Of a stretch of DNA of 64,000 nucleotides, positions 49,568-61,638 are shown piece by piece (position 1 is the first letter of the stretch; the number at the start of each line of letters is the position of its first letter). The position numbers and the translations under genes were made by a program. This DNA comes from Pyrrhoderma lamaoense (lineage: Eukaryota > Basidiomycota > Agaricomycetes > Hymenochaetales > Hymenochaetaceae): contig NBAZ01000015.1 in the NCBI GenBank assembly GCA_002794735.1, forward strand, positions 124,001-188,000, written 5' to 3'. The notes under the pieces were generated by a model that saw only the letters and a program-made list of their open reading frames with translations, ran no database searches and was not told the origin of the DNA.

Positions 49568-52500
49568 CCCTATAACATTAGACAAGACCATTCACTGCTA
49601 ACGTCCAAAATATTTGATAAACAAAATGTAAGAACGAACGGGGGTTTGACGGAAGGCTCGCTACACACTAAGGGATATTGCAAAATAAATAAATAAAACC
49701 AACACTCTGCACATGATACATGCAAAGAACGAAGCTGAGAGAAATTCTGTAATAACGGCCCCGTATGGCTATGGTAGTCGAATCTCGGAGTTCTCGTGAT
49801 GCTTCTGAATCGCCTAGAAGGGCACTATAAGTCTCCATTACAGGTTCTTATTTGTGGGAGCCAATTTATCGTTGGTCGCACAGTCAAAAAAATATAAGGC
49901 TAGAGATAACAATAACGGAAATAAATGTACTATCAAATCATAACAAATATTTTTGATAAAAACTGACAAAAAGTAAAAATAAGAGCAGAATAAAAGAATA
50001 ACACTTATAGTTCATTGTAAGAATAAAGCACGATAGTGGTGCATGGTGTAAACCACGTTTTATGATGACCTATAAATCTCACCTCCTTTGAACCCCTTTG
50101 TAGAAATGACGACTCAGGCGACATGCATGACCTATTTCTCACTCTTCCCAGCCAAAACCTCGTAGTTGATGTGTGAGATTTTTGCACAATAAATTTTAAG
50201 CGTATATACTACGAAGATAATCGGATGGCCAAGAGGGCAAGAGCGACACTAATCAATCTGCTGAATTGGCTGGGTTTCCTATGACTCACTACCTTGTTTT
50301 GATAGCTCTATGCGTCCGACTAGTACGCCAGTGCGAAAGCAGTCCGTGCTACGTCTGCTACTTCCTAGTTTTGGGACAGCCTGAGCCCGTATCTGAGCCC
50401 GAAGCATGCACCTATGCCATCCTTTAGAGCGCACTCGTTGTGCTGAAGTCGACCGGTGACACGCGCACAAGAAAATTCATGTATTTGAATGGACAATAGA
50501 TTACATAGGGGAACGGGCTTGTGAGCGATGTGGGGCTTGTAAGGTTTGAAGAGGTAGGTTATATATATATGGCACTACTACATAAGCGAATGTTTCCTCA
50601 AATTCAGCATCAACTCAGAAAAAGCTCTCAATGGAGCCCTTCTATGTTCCACACATCTATGGGTTGTCCATAGTTATAATCTCAACATAGATGTAAAGTT
50701 CCATAGTACTTGACCCCTCACCTTTTCTCGGCCGATGATTAAGCTCTCAATCGACGAAACTCACTACATGTAGAGAGTCTAGTATACCCAACTTCCGATG
50801 AAGTAGACGTAATTTGGCGAGCCGAACTTTGTACCCAACGGATCTCGCCAGTTGAAATTTGGATGTCCCAGTTATCCCGAGGCGTTACAGTCCTAGTGCT
50901 GATAGGAATACTGGCTAGTTATGGAAGTATTCGGAACCCCCCTTTAATAAGGCCCTTTCCCGCTTTCTATTAAAGATGTCTTGAATCGCCCATCGATCTT
51001 ACATGTAACACCATCACCGTCCAAGTTTCAACCGTCACAGAGGCTGCATTTGCTGTGTGATTAGATTCGTCCTTCATTCTTCCAGTAAACACACTGTATT
51101 TGCCCTCCATAAGAATTTGTCATGGTTTTCTTCTTTTATATACGCAGAAACACTTAAATTTCTTGATAGAACGGAAGCGGGTAATCAGAAATAAAGTACT
51201 GTCGAACAATGGATCAGTGAGTGTTCCGGAATTTATCATTTGGAACTGACTTGTCAGTAGATCCCCATATCAAGAGATCGTTTGCGTAAGTAGAAATTCT
51301 AAAGATTCCTTAAACCCCAAGCAGAAGGTTGTAGACGTCAATATGAGAGTTCTAGCCCCATATAAGGAGCTATGGATGAAAACAGACAGCCTCTGTTCGC
51401 ATCGAGAGAACGAAGATCTTTGGAAAATATTTACGGCAGTATGTAGGCAAGTAATTAACAAAATAGGGATCATACAGCAATGCTTGAGATGGGAGGTCCG
51501 GCTGTTATCAAGAAAGTGAGTACTTTAGCGGAAAAGTCCTTTCATCCACATGAGAACGGTCATGGAAAAACGATGATAAGCAGATGTTATGGGAGGATAG
51601 GTGTATTTATACCCCTTAAGCACGTAGCCCCTGTCTTTTTCTACCAGGGTTTATTTCGTCATAGCCAGGAAAGCTGCCCTAAAAATAACACTTGTAGATA
51701 ATAGAGTTAGAGCTTATCCGATTATATGCTCCTTCTTTCTCAGTTTTGTGTGAATATCAGCCGACCGGCACTGAGTGAGCCAGATATACCCCTTTGTTCT
51801 TTTTGATACTTCTAGGGTTAACAACTGGGGGGCACTTTGGCCAAGAATCGCTATAAACCCTGATATGGAAGAAAATTGATGTACAAAAAGCCGATAATAG
51901 ATACAGAAAAGCTACCAGACGGTTGATTTTTCAGGATCAAATTCATATATAGAATTACCAGGGGAAATATGTACGTTACCAACTTTCTTCTAATTCTCAC
52001 CTACAGAAACTGGTATTGAGTGGTCGTGCATCATTATGATCATACGACAAGGATAGAGTCAAAATAAAGTTGAGTTGGGACCACATGCAGGGGATTCTAT
52101 CATATAAGAAGCTCGGAATTTATGGCCGCGGAGCCTCAAGCTAGATCATCAGAGCCGAGAATAGATTTTTCAGTTTCAACTAGGGGAAATTATCGGGACA
52201 GGAAAGGAAATTACTTCAATCCAGGTATTTAGGGGTTTTAGAGAGCTCAGACATTTATTTTCCAGATTTCTAATCATGAACTTTAATCCACTATGAAGTT
52301 AGTAGTTGGAGTTTTATATAAGCAGCACTTACCCTTATCTTCCGTCTTTTGAAGAGACTTTTCTCTCTAGATATTTGACAATTTTTGCTATAAATTTGCA
52401 CTAAATATAGCCCAACAATTAGCTCTATATCGAGCCGGTATTGCTGCTGTACACATATGATTGACCTGGTTGTCTGCTGAAAGCCATGCTTCCACCGATC

Positions 52501-53272
52501 TTTCGTGACGTCAAGAAACCAGGGTGTAATCATTAACACTGTCTGGCACTATCCAGGACTGAAACTTTCCGAACCGGCATAAAATGTGATTTATGTACAA
52601 ACCTCTATCTATTACATTAGCTAAGTCAATAATATGCAATCTTGAATATAAACAACTCGATGATCTATCAATGTAAAAGAAATTATACTGCTTGTGCTTA
52701 GTTTGTAGTGGGGTAATATCTCTAGTAATGGCCATAAGGATCCCATTGTCACTGTTTATGAAACATAAAAAGCTGCGCAGATAGATTAGGTCTCGGTCGA
52801 TCCACTTAGGGGCCGCAATAATCTTCTCAGAGTTGATTCGTGATGTAAGATACAGCTGCGGAGGATAAGTGTTGCAAGCTTAGCTGATAGAACTCTACCA
52901 CCCCGGGACAGGATCGTCTTCTTCTGAACACGGCCACTACTCTCCTGGAATTAATTTCATAGAGGAAAGTGACACGTAAAGAAACTTGGGGAGGGTTGGT
53001 GATTGTTCATGGCTAGATGGTATAGCGTAGATACATGGACTAAAGTCAGTCATACCCACGCTCAGCAACCCACACATGGTAAGAGCCTACACATGACACT
53101 AACGTCAAAGGTATACTACAAGCCTCGTTTCTCTTCTTCATTTATCTAGTCAATTCATATATCCGTCCCTATATACATGTCCCAGCTAACAATTCATGAT
53201 CAAGGTACGTTGTTTATTGTCCAATTACATATAAATCACACTGACACGTTGTAATCCCAGAACACTGATACA
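49568..53272. other. gene-poor stretch, nothing supported
   Basis: AT-rich DNA with no frame that shows family resemblance, convincing introns or coding bias. Given the one-base breaks in neighbouring genes, a short multi-exon gene could escape notice here. I saw no long terminal repeats, transposase or reverse-transcriptase motifs. Confidence 0.4.
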
Positions 53273-53713
53273 ATGCTAGATTGCGACCAATTCGAGTACT
53301 GGAATTACTCAGTTCCTAACCCGCAAACTAGTACTAATGCACGTGTGGATCGGGGGTCAGGTATCTATAACGAATACATATCTTACACAATTTTAGAAAA
53401 ATTTGTTATCTTAACAAAAACTTCACCTTAATTTGATTTCGTAATCTAAGACGTGCATGTGTACCTCACCCAACCAGAAAATCCTATCTACACTTACAGG
53501 GCGATTCATTCATTTCCCAATCAGATACGATGTTGGGGTACAATAATCGACTCCCAAAAACTTAAGGGGCCTACTTGTTCCATAATATTAATGATTTATG
53601 GAACGTTAATACTTCAAATTGCTTTTTTTCTGAACATCTATTGTGATTATAACATACAAACAAAACACAGATACACTAGTAGCTACACAACACTTTCCGA
53701 GGGGTCATCGTAA
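53273..53713 (+). CDS. small two-exon gene, unknown (5' and 3' ends tentative)
   Basis: Exon 1 reads MLDCDQFEYWNYSVPNPQTS then TNARVDRGS. A GT-AG intron (about 53360-53449) joins it in frame to DVHVYLTQPENPIYTYRAIH and SFPNQIRCWG. An upstream segment from the ATG at 53177 (MSQLTIHDQ) with its own GT-AG intron may be a further 5' exon, one base out of frame. After CWG the frame runs on to 53713 but becomes hydrophobic and AT-driven, so the true 3' end may be earlier. It stands tail-to-tail with cyclophilin H. No family is recognised. Confidence 0.4.
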
Positions 53714-53796
53714 GATCGTTCGAAAACATTATCCACTGACTTTTTCTATTCTGATTTTAGAGCATTTGAGGTTAGCCCTGAGGAACGGTAGAATCA

Positions 53797-54988
53797 TCAC
53801 ATCTCTCCACATTCTATTAGGACAAAAGTGATCAGTCATAGAAATCAAAGTGAATATTGATAAATGCACATCAAATTGAGTCTGATCGGAAATGAAGTAT
53901 TATTACAACTGTTTCTAGCGTACTCACCAACAATCTTCACAGCTAATTTCGGCCTATTGTTGGGGCCAGTCGACACGTTCTCGATCTTTCTCAGAGTCAA
54001 CATGCCTTCGATAACCTTTCCAAATACAACGTGTTTCCCATCGAGGAAGTCACACTTTTCTGTTGTTATGAAGAACTAAGGGTGCAAGTGTCTCAAGCCA
54101 GAACCAGTGGCACATAACTCAGTGGCACATACCTGGCACCCATTTGTATTCGGACCCGAATTTGCCTTTTGACAGTACCAAGAATGATACCCATATAGTG
54201 ATACAAGTAAACAAAACCAAAGAAGATTGAAATATGTCAGCTGGGATAAGCTTCACTCCCAATATAGTTGGTGACGAACCATTGACAACAGCCCAGGCTC
54301 TGTATGTTTCACTTCAAAGTTCTCATCTGGGAACTTATCACCGTATATCGAAAAGCTTCCCGTTCCATCTCCTTTGATGAAATCTCCACCTGCAGAATAT
54401 AGAATGAGCATACATGATTCCGAACAATCGTCAAGGGAGCTGGTATACAAAGGAGGAGTCTGTCAAAGCAACGACAATGTTTACAACATACCTTGACACA
54501 TGAAACTGGGTACACTGTAGTACAAGTAAAAAGAGTTGTCATTGGATGATTTTAGCCTTCCGAAAAGAATAGAGTTACTCACACACTAGCAAACACCCGA
54601 TATGCACGATAATATTAGTCTTGGATATTCTTCATTATTCGTTATTACACATCTAGAGAGAACTACGCACCGATGGAAGGTCGCACCCTTATAGCCTTGT
54701 GGACGCGAGTTCACTCTGTTTTCATGTCAGTCAGTTGATGACTTTGACAAGAGATTTTCCTTAAATAGTGTTTACGGACCTGTATTCACCAGTACATAGC
54801 TGTCTAAAGTTCTCAGCTGTCCTACACATATTCGAGCATCCGCGTTAGGATTATTGCATTCATCACAGAGAAACGATAGATACGGACTTTGGAACGATAT
54901 CGCTGAATAACTCCATCTTCATCCGACCAGCTGGTGTTTCTCCAATATTGATATCAAAGAATACTACGGGTCTCTGAGTTGATGACAT
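53797..54988 (-). CDS. PPIH: peptidyl-prolyl cis-trans isomerase, cyclophilin H type
   Basis: Cyclophilins isomerise Xaa-Pro bonds; the H type belongs to the U4/U6 snRNP. Exons in order: [20 protein letters not shown] with [139 protein letters not shown], and a last tiny exon completing ECGEM, stop 53797-53799. Catalytic residues (FHR, QGGD region, FFI, W/F site as FLDGKH) are present. VVFFD, the short N-terminus and the ECGEM end favour cyclophilin H over cyclophilin A. At least six introns cut a protein of about 175-180 residues. Confidence 0.93.
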
Positions 54989-55512
54989 TTTGCTTGAATA
55001 AAAGGACGGAATTGCAACGGAAGAAATGAAAAGGAAATCTTGTAGATTGAAGTCCGTTTCGCGTTCTCATTACAAGTTTAGGTCACGGGATCTGCACTCC
55101 ACTTTTGCCTCTTTAGTGAGTAGAAACACCTCGTTATTGAATGACCGAGTCATTTCTTTTCTCGAAATCAATACTAGATTGATTGGTTACATGAAATGTG
55201 AATGGCTGGATTGATACGGTAGAATTGATCTGGCTGGATGATATTTAATTTACAAGAGATAATGAGCTATTGATATCCTTATCTCTGTCTTTTTTTCGTC
55301 CGTCGCATCCGAAGGAATCCCATCATCTTATCAATTCCGACTCTCCGCCCGCCGGCTAATAGGCATACTTGCTACTACTAATTACTCCTCTCTCACAGAA
55401 TTTGTATATAAACCGACGCAATCTTGCAAAGGGTTCCTCGAGGCATTTCTCATCCATACTCTCATCATTAATTGAAACTCCCTTTTGAGACTTAACACAC
55501 AGCATATTGACA
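54989..55512. promoter_or_regulatory. bidirectional promoter region
   Basis: About 520 bp between the divergent starts of cyclophilin H and the copper amine oxidase, so it must hold both promoters. TATATAAA-like sequence lies near 55405-55412 (TGTATATAAACC), about 105 bp before the oxidase ATG, a plausible TATA box for it. Confidence 0.5.
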
Positions 55513-58500
55513 ATGTCTTCCGACGTAGAAATTGTTAAGGCTCAGAATACTGCTCAGAACGTTCCTGGAACAGCTCACGGAGGGGTTCAGCCTGTTTTAG
55601 ATTCTCCCACTTCACACCCTAAACATCCTCTTGACCCACTCATCCCAGAAGAGGTCAGTTCTTCATGATTATCTGTACTAGTAGTGTCTCAGTAGCTACA
55701 TAATTACTGGTTGTTAGCTTATATAAACCGTCTCTGTCTATCTAGATAGCTGCGGTCTCTCTTGCCATCCGCAAACATGTTACGACTAGCTTGAACGTCA
55801 AAGCTTTGAAGTTCATAACTAGCAACATTATTCCACCGAAGAAGAAGGATGTACTCGCTGCCCTCGGCATCCCACTTGCAACAGGCCAGGCTCCTGAACC
55901 GGCCCCTGCTCCGGAGTTGCTCGTTAGACGTGCAGAATCTGATGTATGCCAAACCATACTCTTCATAATGCTATAACTAATCGTTGAAACTATAAATCGA
56001 CTGTATAATCTTGTGTAACCGACTCCTATTCAAAACATGGTCTATCGACAAACCGACCTATGTATCAGCTCATCGATCTCGTCACCGGGGATGCCTATAA
56101 CGTTATAGCCTCCCTTAAGACGGGGTAGAATGGGTAGTTGAAACGGTAACGAAACTACCAGAGGGGACTCAACCCCAAATCTCCGTTGAGGAACTCGCTC
56201 AGGCTGAATTGGTAGTCAAGTCGGACCCTCGTGTAATTGCACTTGCTAAAGAAGTTGGTACGTTGATCTCTCAGAGTATGTTATAGTACTTCAGGTCATG
56301 GGATGGCTGACTCGGCTTCCTTTTCATTAACATTCTGCTATCACATACACATTACTTCACATGATCCCGGACCTATGTTTATATGACCTCACTCCACTCT
56401 GAACTCCGGCAACCACGGATACGGACTCGCCTTGCTCTCCAACCCCTCTTCGAATTTTTCATTTTTGAATTTTCAGGCCTTGCACCTGAGAATATCTCTT
56501 GTGATGGCTGGGCTATTGGTTATGATGAACGCTTCCCGAAGAGTAAGCGGATTCAGCAAGCGCTTATGTTTGCTCGCTTTGGTACACATGAGAATCTTTA
56601 TGCTCATCCTCTCGTAAGTATTCGCTATCCTAAGTTTATATGGCTAGGCTAGGCTTTTAAAGCATCTTATGGCCCGATGCCTACTAAGTCTACTTCTCAT
56701 ATCATTTTTATTGATTATCTCTCCTTTTCACTAACAATACCCATACTAATACTTTATTACACTTTATTATTAGGATTTCGTACCGGTACTCGACTCGAAC
56801 TCGATGAAAGTCCTTCACATAGATTTCCCGCCTAGACGTGATTCATCCGGTAAACTCTCTGTGCCATCCACTCTTGGCGCGTACAAAGATGATATATCGG
56901 CTTCTGCGGAGTCAACTGAAAAGCCCTCGAGTCAAGCCGTATCGAATCGTGATCGTGTGCCGCCTCCACTTAAAAAATTCGACTTCCTGCCTGAGGAACA
57001 ACCAAATTATGCTCCTCGTACCGATGTAAAGCCTTTGCATATCTTACAGCCCGAAGGAGTAAGCTTCAACATTAAAGGGAATGAACTGGAGTGGCAGAAA
57101 TGGAAGATGCACATTGGTAAATCCGATTTGTCAATCAACACCGCTCCTCCGGAAAACTAACGAGGCCCTCTTTTCTCTTTTTACTCTAGCATTCCACCAT
57201 CGCGAGGGCATTGTAATTTCTACGGTAACCTATAATGATAACGGATTAGTTCGTCCAATCTTCTATCGTATGTCCTTGGCGGAGATGGTGGTTCCTTATG
57301 GTGCTCCTGAGTTCCCACACCCTCGCAAATTTGCCTTTGACGCTGGTGAATATGGTATGGGTACAATGGCAAATGATCTTTCTCTCGGCTGTGATTGCCT
57401 CGGCACCATCCACTACTTACCAGGATGTTTTGTCGGACATGATGGCAGCGCCATCAAAATCAAAAATGCAATCTGTATTCATGAAGAGGATGATGGGTTG
57501 CTCTGGAAGCATACTGATTATCGACCCGGAGGAAATCGTTTGCAGCTAGAAGTAGACGTCTCGTAGTAAGCATGTGCTGTACCCTTGCAAATTACGGTGA
57601 GCGTCTTTCTCCTCTCTATCTCCCTTTCTTTTTATCGTCCTTCTTTCTCTTTTCGCTTATTATATCCGTTTAATACTGATGAATTATCTCTCACACAGAG
57701 TATATCTGGAACTTCCGTTTCTATCAAGATGGGTCCATTGAATTCGAAGTCCGTCTAACAGGTATCCTTCAAGTCTATGTGCAGGCATCAGACGAAGCGA
57801 ACCCATACGGTACAACAATCGCTCCTAATGTCAACGCACACTATCATCAGCATCTCTTCTCACTCCGTGTTGATCCGATGATTGACGGTCTCCAAAATTC
57901 CGTACTTGAAACCGACGTCGTTCCCAATCCGTCACCAACGGACTCCGACGAAAACTTCGCGGGTAACGCATTCACCACTAAATCACACACCATTCAATCC
58001 TCTTCAGACGCAAGGGACTATGATCATGCTCTCGACCGACGCTGGCGCATTGTGTCTTCGCCTAAGTCAACCAAATACGGGAGCAAAGGGCATTATGCGT
58101 CTGGTGCACCACCGGGTTATGGATTTAATGTCCGCGGTGCCGGATGTACATTGCTTGCGAGAGAAGGTAGCTGGGTGACGAAACGTGCCCCGTGGGGTAA
58201 GAAAGTGCTTTGGGTTGTCAAGGACGAAGAGGGCGCAGATGGTTCAAGAATATACCCAAGTGGGAAATATGTCCCTCAGACTAGGGACGAGCCCGCTGAA
58301 AGCTTAGGAGTGTGGGCGAAAGAGGATAAGAGCGTTGTTGATGAGGATATTTTATTATATATTACACTTGGTATGTCTATTTTCATACCTTTCACCTCGT
58401 TCTTGCTGTATACACCCGCGGTCAAGGGTAAAACTTCGCTCTGGAATGTTTATGCGTATTCTCGGGACGTGTTGTGCTAACCATGCTGATCCATAGGAAC

Positions 58501-58690
58501 AAATCATATACCCCGCCCGGAAGATTGGCCCGTCATGCCGTACGAACACCTGAACGTTCTCTTTAAACCTCAGCATTTCTTCGACTTTAGTGCAGCTATG
58601 GACGTTCCTGCTGCTTCTGACAAAAAGAGCTGTGCAGCTTTCTCCAGTTCCAAACCCGAAGGCGAGAAGAAGGGTTGTTGTGCAATGTGA
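55513..58690 (+). CDS. copper-containing primary-amine oxidase (topaquinone cofactor) with C-terminal CaaX-like end
   Basis: Reaction: RCH2NH2 + H2O + O2 to RCHO + NH3 + H2O2. Start MSSDVEIVKAQNTAQNVPGT. Exons give AAVSLAIRKHVTTSLNVKAL (N2 domain), VEWVVETVTKLPEGTQPQIS, GLAPENISCDGWAIGYDERF, ELEWQKWKMHI/AFHHREGIV, RPIFYRMSLAEMVVPYGAPE, FAFDAGEYG (catalytic Asp), SLGCDCLGTIHYLPG, then RSRRLVVSMCCTLANY spliced to EYIWNFRFYQDGS: the Tyr of NYEY is the topaquinone precursor. Copper ligands are the HxH of NAHYHQHLFSLRVDP and the His of NHIPRPEDWPVMPYEHL. It ends GEKKGCCAM, stop 58688-58690. Two one-base breaks, near 56124 (G run) and 57534 (A run), interrupt an otherwise intact 700-residue enzyme. 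No peroxisomal SKL-type end is present. Confidence 0.95.
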
Positions 58691-59253
58691 CGGAAGGACG
58701 AAGATTTATCATATAAACTACTTGCTAAGCTCACAACGATAAATCACATATGGGCTTTCTTTCAACTTACATATAAATTGTGAATGGATATGTATCAATA
58801 TAGGGATAAGATGTACTTTTTTTACTAGTTTACGTGTAGCATGTAGTATTATGTACGTTCATCTTATATTTAGATGCATACATGAATATGAACTGTATCA
58901 ACACACTATCACATGAGTGAATAACCGAAACGACTTGATTGATACATTTGAATGGGCATGAATAAGAGTTACAGTCTGGCATTATGTCAGGCCAATACTC
59001 TTTGTACTCTAACACTCTGATACAGATTTTTAGCATTGAAGTGTGCCTGAATATGACTAAACTAACGCAGAATCCGAGTGTCCTTACGTTCTTCATTATG
59101 AGCACACACTCGTACGCACAGAGAATAGAAGTGTTTCTGTACGCTTCCGGTTATCGCTAAGTCTAATGAGAGGCCAGACTACCAGCTTAAGCTTGGACAG
59201 GTAGATACCGCCAGAGCTTTGTCGAATTTTACAACTGAATCACTTGATTAACC
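58691..59253. other. intergenic region
   Basis: 3' flank of the amine oxidase gene and of the small minus-strand gene (convergent). AT-rich, no supported gene. Confidence 0.5.
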
Positions 59254-59615
59254 CTATATCAGTAGTATGTGAAATCTCTCAATCATATCACCTAGGCTAT
59301 TAGTATTCTCTTTGCAGAAACTAAAAGGAAGTCGTTGTGGAATGCTTAAGTATGTGGCCGAATTAAAACTATCCACCATCGTTTCTTGCTCGGTATAGAA
59401 GTCTTGTAACTTAACACCAGAAATGAATATGCTAAACACGCTCTCACCAAATTGTTTATGAAAGGAAATCTTGTGATGGCATCCTCCGGTAATCTAAAAG
59501 CTAGCGCTAGTTCTTTGGTGTAGTCAGTAATATTGATGACATCATCGTTGTGCTCCGTTATGTATCCATTTAGTATGATTTTCAAGAAAGCAACTGCCAG
59601 CCTTTCCACCAGCAT
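59254..59615 (-). CDS. small unknown protein
   Basis: ATG at 59615: MLVERLAVAFLKIILNGYIT, then DVINITDYTKELALAFRLPE and DAITR; after a one-base break near 59472 it continues SFHKQFGESVFSIFISGVKL, DFYTEQETMVDSFNSATYLS and ends LGDMIERFHILLI with TAG at 59254-59256. It would be about 120 residues without introns. The amphipathic pattern is coding-like across the break, but no family is recognised. It is divergent from the LRR-like gene at 59776. Confidence 0.38.
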
Positions 59616-59775
59616 GACAATCACATCCACAGATGATTATACGTTGGTGGCGTGGAACGTCTTTTTCGAGACCTTAAGCCTCGAGCCTAAACATGTCTCT
59701 GCTGAAATCTAACGCTTTTCCACATTTGTACCAGATAATAACACATTTTTCTGTAATCACTGCTTCTACATTTTA

Positions 59776-60759
59776 TTGATTCTATCTGTGAACCATCTAG
59801 TCTGGTCCCGAGGAGGAAATGGCCGCTTTGGGAACTCTATCTGTACATTAGAAATTTTGTTAAATGAATGTGCTGATCTGGATTCCATTAGCCTAGGACC
59901 CGAATGGTACAATGCACACAATCTTCAAGTGTTATCCAAGCTCCCCAAGCTGCAAGAAATCCGACTCGTCGACTCCTACTCAGGTTCTGAATGGATTTAC
60001 GAGTACGAAATGCAAGAAAGAGATGAATCAAACGCAGTTCTCCCAGATCCTCCAAACCTTTCAAAACTACAGAGCCTTGATTTACCGGTGGATGTCGAGT
60101 ACTTCAAGTATTTTATTGAAAGATGTCAGAGATTCGAAAATCTGAAGAGCCTAAGAGTATGGGTCAGTGGTCGCCTAGCTACTGACCTCTTTGAGACTCT
60201 ATTCAGAGATATCAGCACAAAATGTCGGCATCTCAAACACCTAACCATCAAAAGAGCCAAGATCCCTGATGACGACCCAGATCAAACCCTCACGTTAGAG
60301 GTTTTCAAGCATTTGAAAGAGTTCCCGATCTTGAGTCGCTTTATGTTAACGAAGAACACATACAGTCAATCCCGGTATCCGACTCAGAGCTTGTAGATCT
60401 GCTAGTAGAACGTCGAAATCTAACTAGTACTAGTGGGCATCTCAATGCCTCTCCTTTTATTTACAAATGTTCCACAACCCTCACTCCGCCTTCCTCCTGC
60501 GGCTCGCAAAAGAGAAACCGGATATGAAGTATATCGGTCTGTTTCTAGATTATATAAAAATCCGCCAGAGACGTTATATTTCTCGAACTGCGAAGATGCC
60601 AGATTTAACAACCTGGAAACACTTGACTTTGGTACATCTACGCCGGACAATCACTATCTTTCCGACTCATGTAAACACGCGTTCAGATTGCCATCGTACG
60701 AAGCAAAGATGTACCCCCCTTACCAATGGGGAGGAAAGATAAGGGAGTTTAGAGGTTAG
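59776..60759 (+). CDS. leucine-rich-repeat-like protein, probably C-terminal part of an F-box family member (5' end unresolved)
   Basis: The frame has no ATG at its left edge; coding sense may begin upstream (an ATG at 59695 gives MSLLKSNAFPHLYQIITHFS in another frame). Repeating leucine motifs are clear: VLSKLPKLQEIRLVDSYSGS, NLSKLQSLDLPVDVEYFKYF, RFENLKSLRVWVSG, KCRHLKHLTIKRAKIPDDDP, HLKEFPILSR. After a one-base break near 60343 it continues LYVNEEHIQSIPVSDSELVD and LLVERRNLTSTSG; after two further shifts (about 60500-60580) NPPETLYFSNCEDARFNNLE and TLDFGTSTPD, and ends WGGKIREFRG at 60757-60759. Architecture and location suggest kinship with the F-box gene 900 bp downstream. An F-box itself was not found. 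Confidence 0.55.
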
Positions 60760-61638
60760 GCTTGGAGTAGTTGAAGAATATAGTAGTTAATCTTCGGAGC
60801 ATGTCTGCTTATCTATTTCTCCTTTTGAAAACCCTTTTGTACCCACCTTATATATCTTAGTTTGTGTCAAATAATGTCTCTTCTTCAATGATCTTTTTGA
60901 TGGCTATATTTTCCTCTTTTTCTATACTTAAGATAAATGTTGTAGACTATAGATAAATATAGTAAATGCGATACAACACGATAGTGATCGTGAGTATTTA
61001 AAATTGAACGAGTGAGATCATAAAAAGAGAAAAATTCTTGAAACTACCTCCAAACAACGCTTATTATATTATAGCATCATAGCTAAAAAACCTCAATAGG
61101 CCTCTTCTCAGAAGCTATCAGAAAATAGATTGCTGCCGAGTTTCAAATTATAAAATTTCTTACTTGCACTTGAATATTCTGGTTAAAGTTTGAAATATGG
61201 CATACACGTATCTTTTCCGGGGCAGCTCTGATATATGAACATATTAATTCGATCAAGACAATTTATGTGCCTGTTTTACTTATAATAATACTTATTTGTT
61301 TTCTGAGGCCTTTCTCATTTGATACATAACTCGTAGATCAATACTTGAATCGCGTTCTTGGTTTACACGACATGGCCATGTCTACTTAAGTCTCATATTT
61401 CTCAAAAGAAGGAATCATCATACGCCTTTGTAACCAGCTTGCATCATGTTGGCCTAGCAACGAGATCAGAGTATTATGAGGATACTTCATCGTGTTTCCT
61501 CTTTTAACAATTATAATGCTAATCGAAGCCACAACTACACGTGCCTTTTAATTCCAAGTTAAAAGGACAAAACCCGAACCACCCAGTACGTATACGAACA
61601 CTCACACTTTCTCCACTCACTTCTATCTCCCTGCCAGT
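60760..61638. other. intergenic, promoter of the F-box gene
   Basis: AT-rich; contains no supported gene. The last 100 bp before 61639 are C/T-rich (ACTCACACTTTCTCCACTCA), a common fungal leader feature. Confidence 0.5.

Noticed and set aside
44771..53272. Transposon or centromere as the cause of the gene-poor region
   Set aside because: No reverse transcriptase, integrase or transposase motif, no terminal repeats and no tandem satellite were seen by eye.
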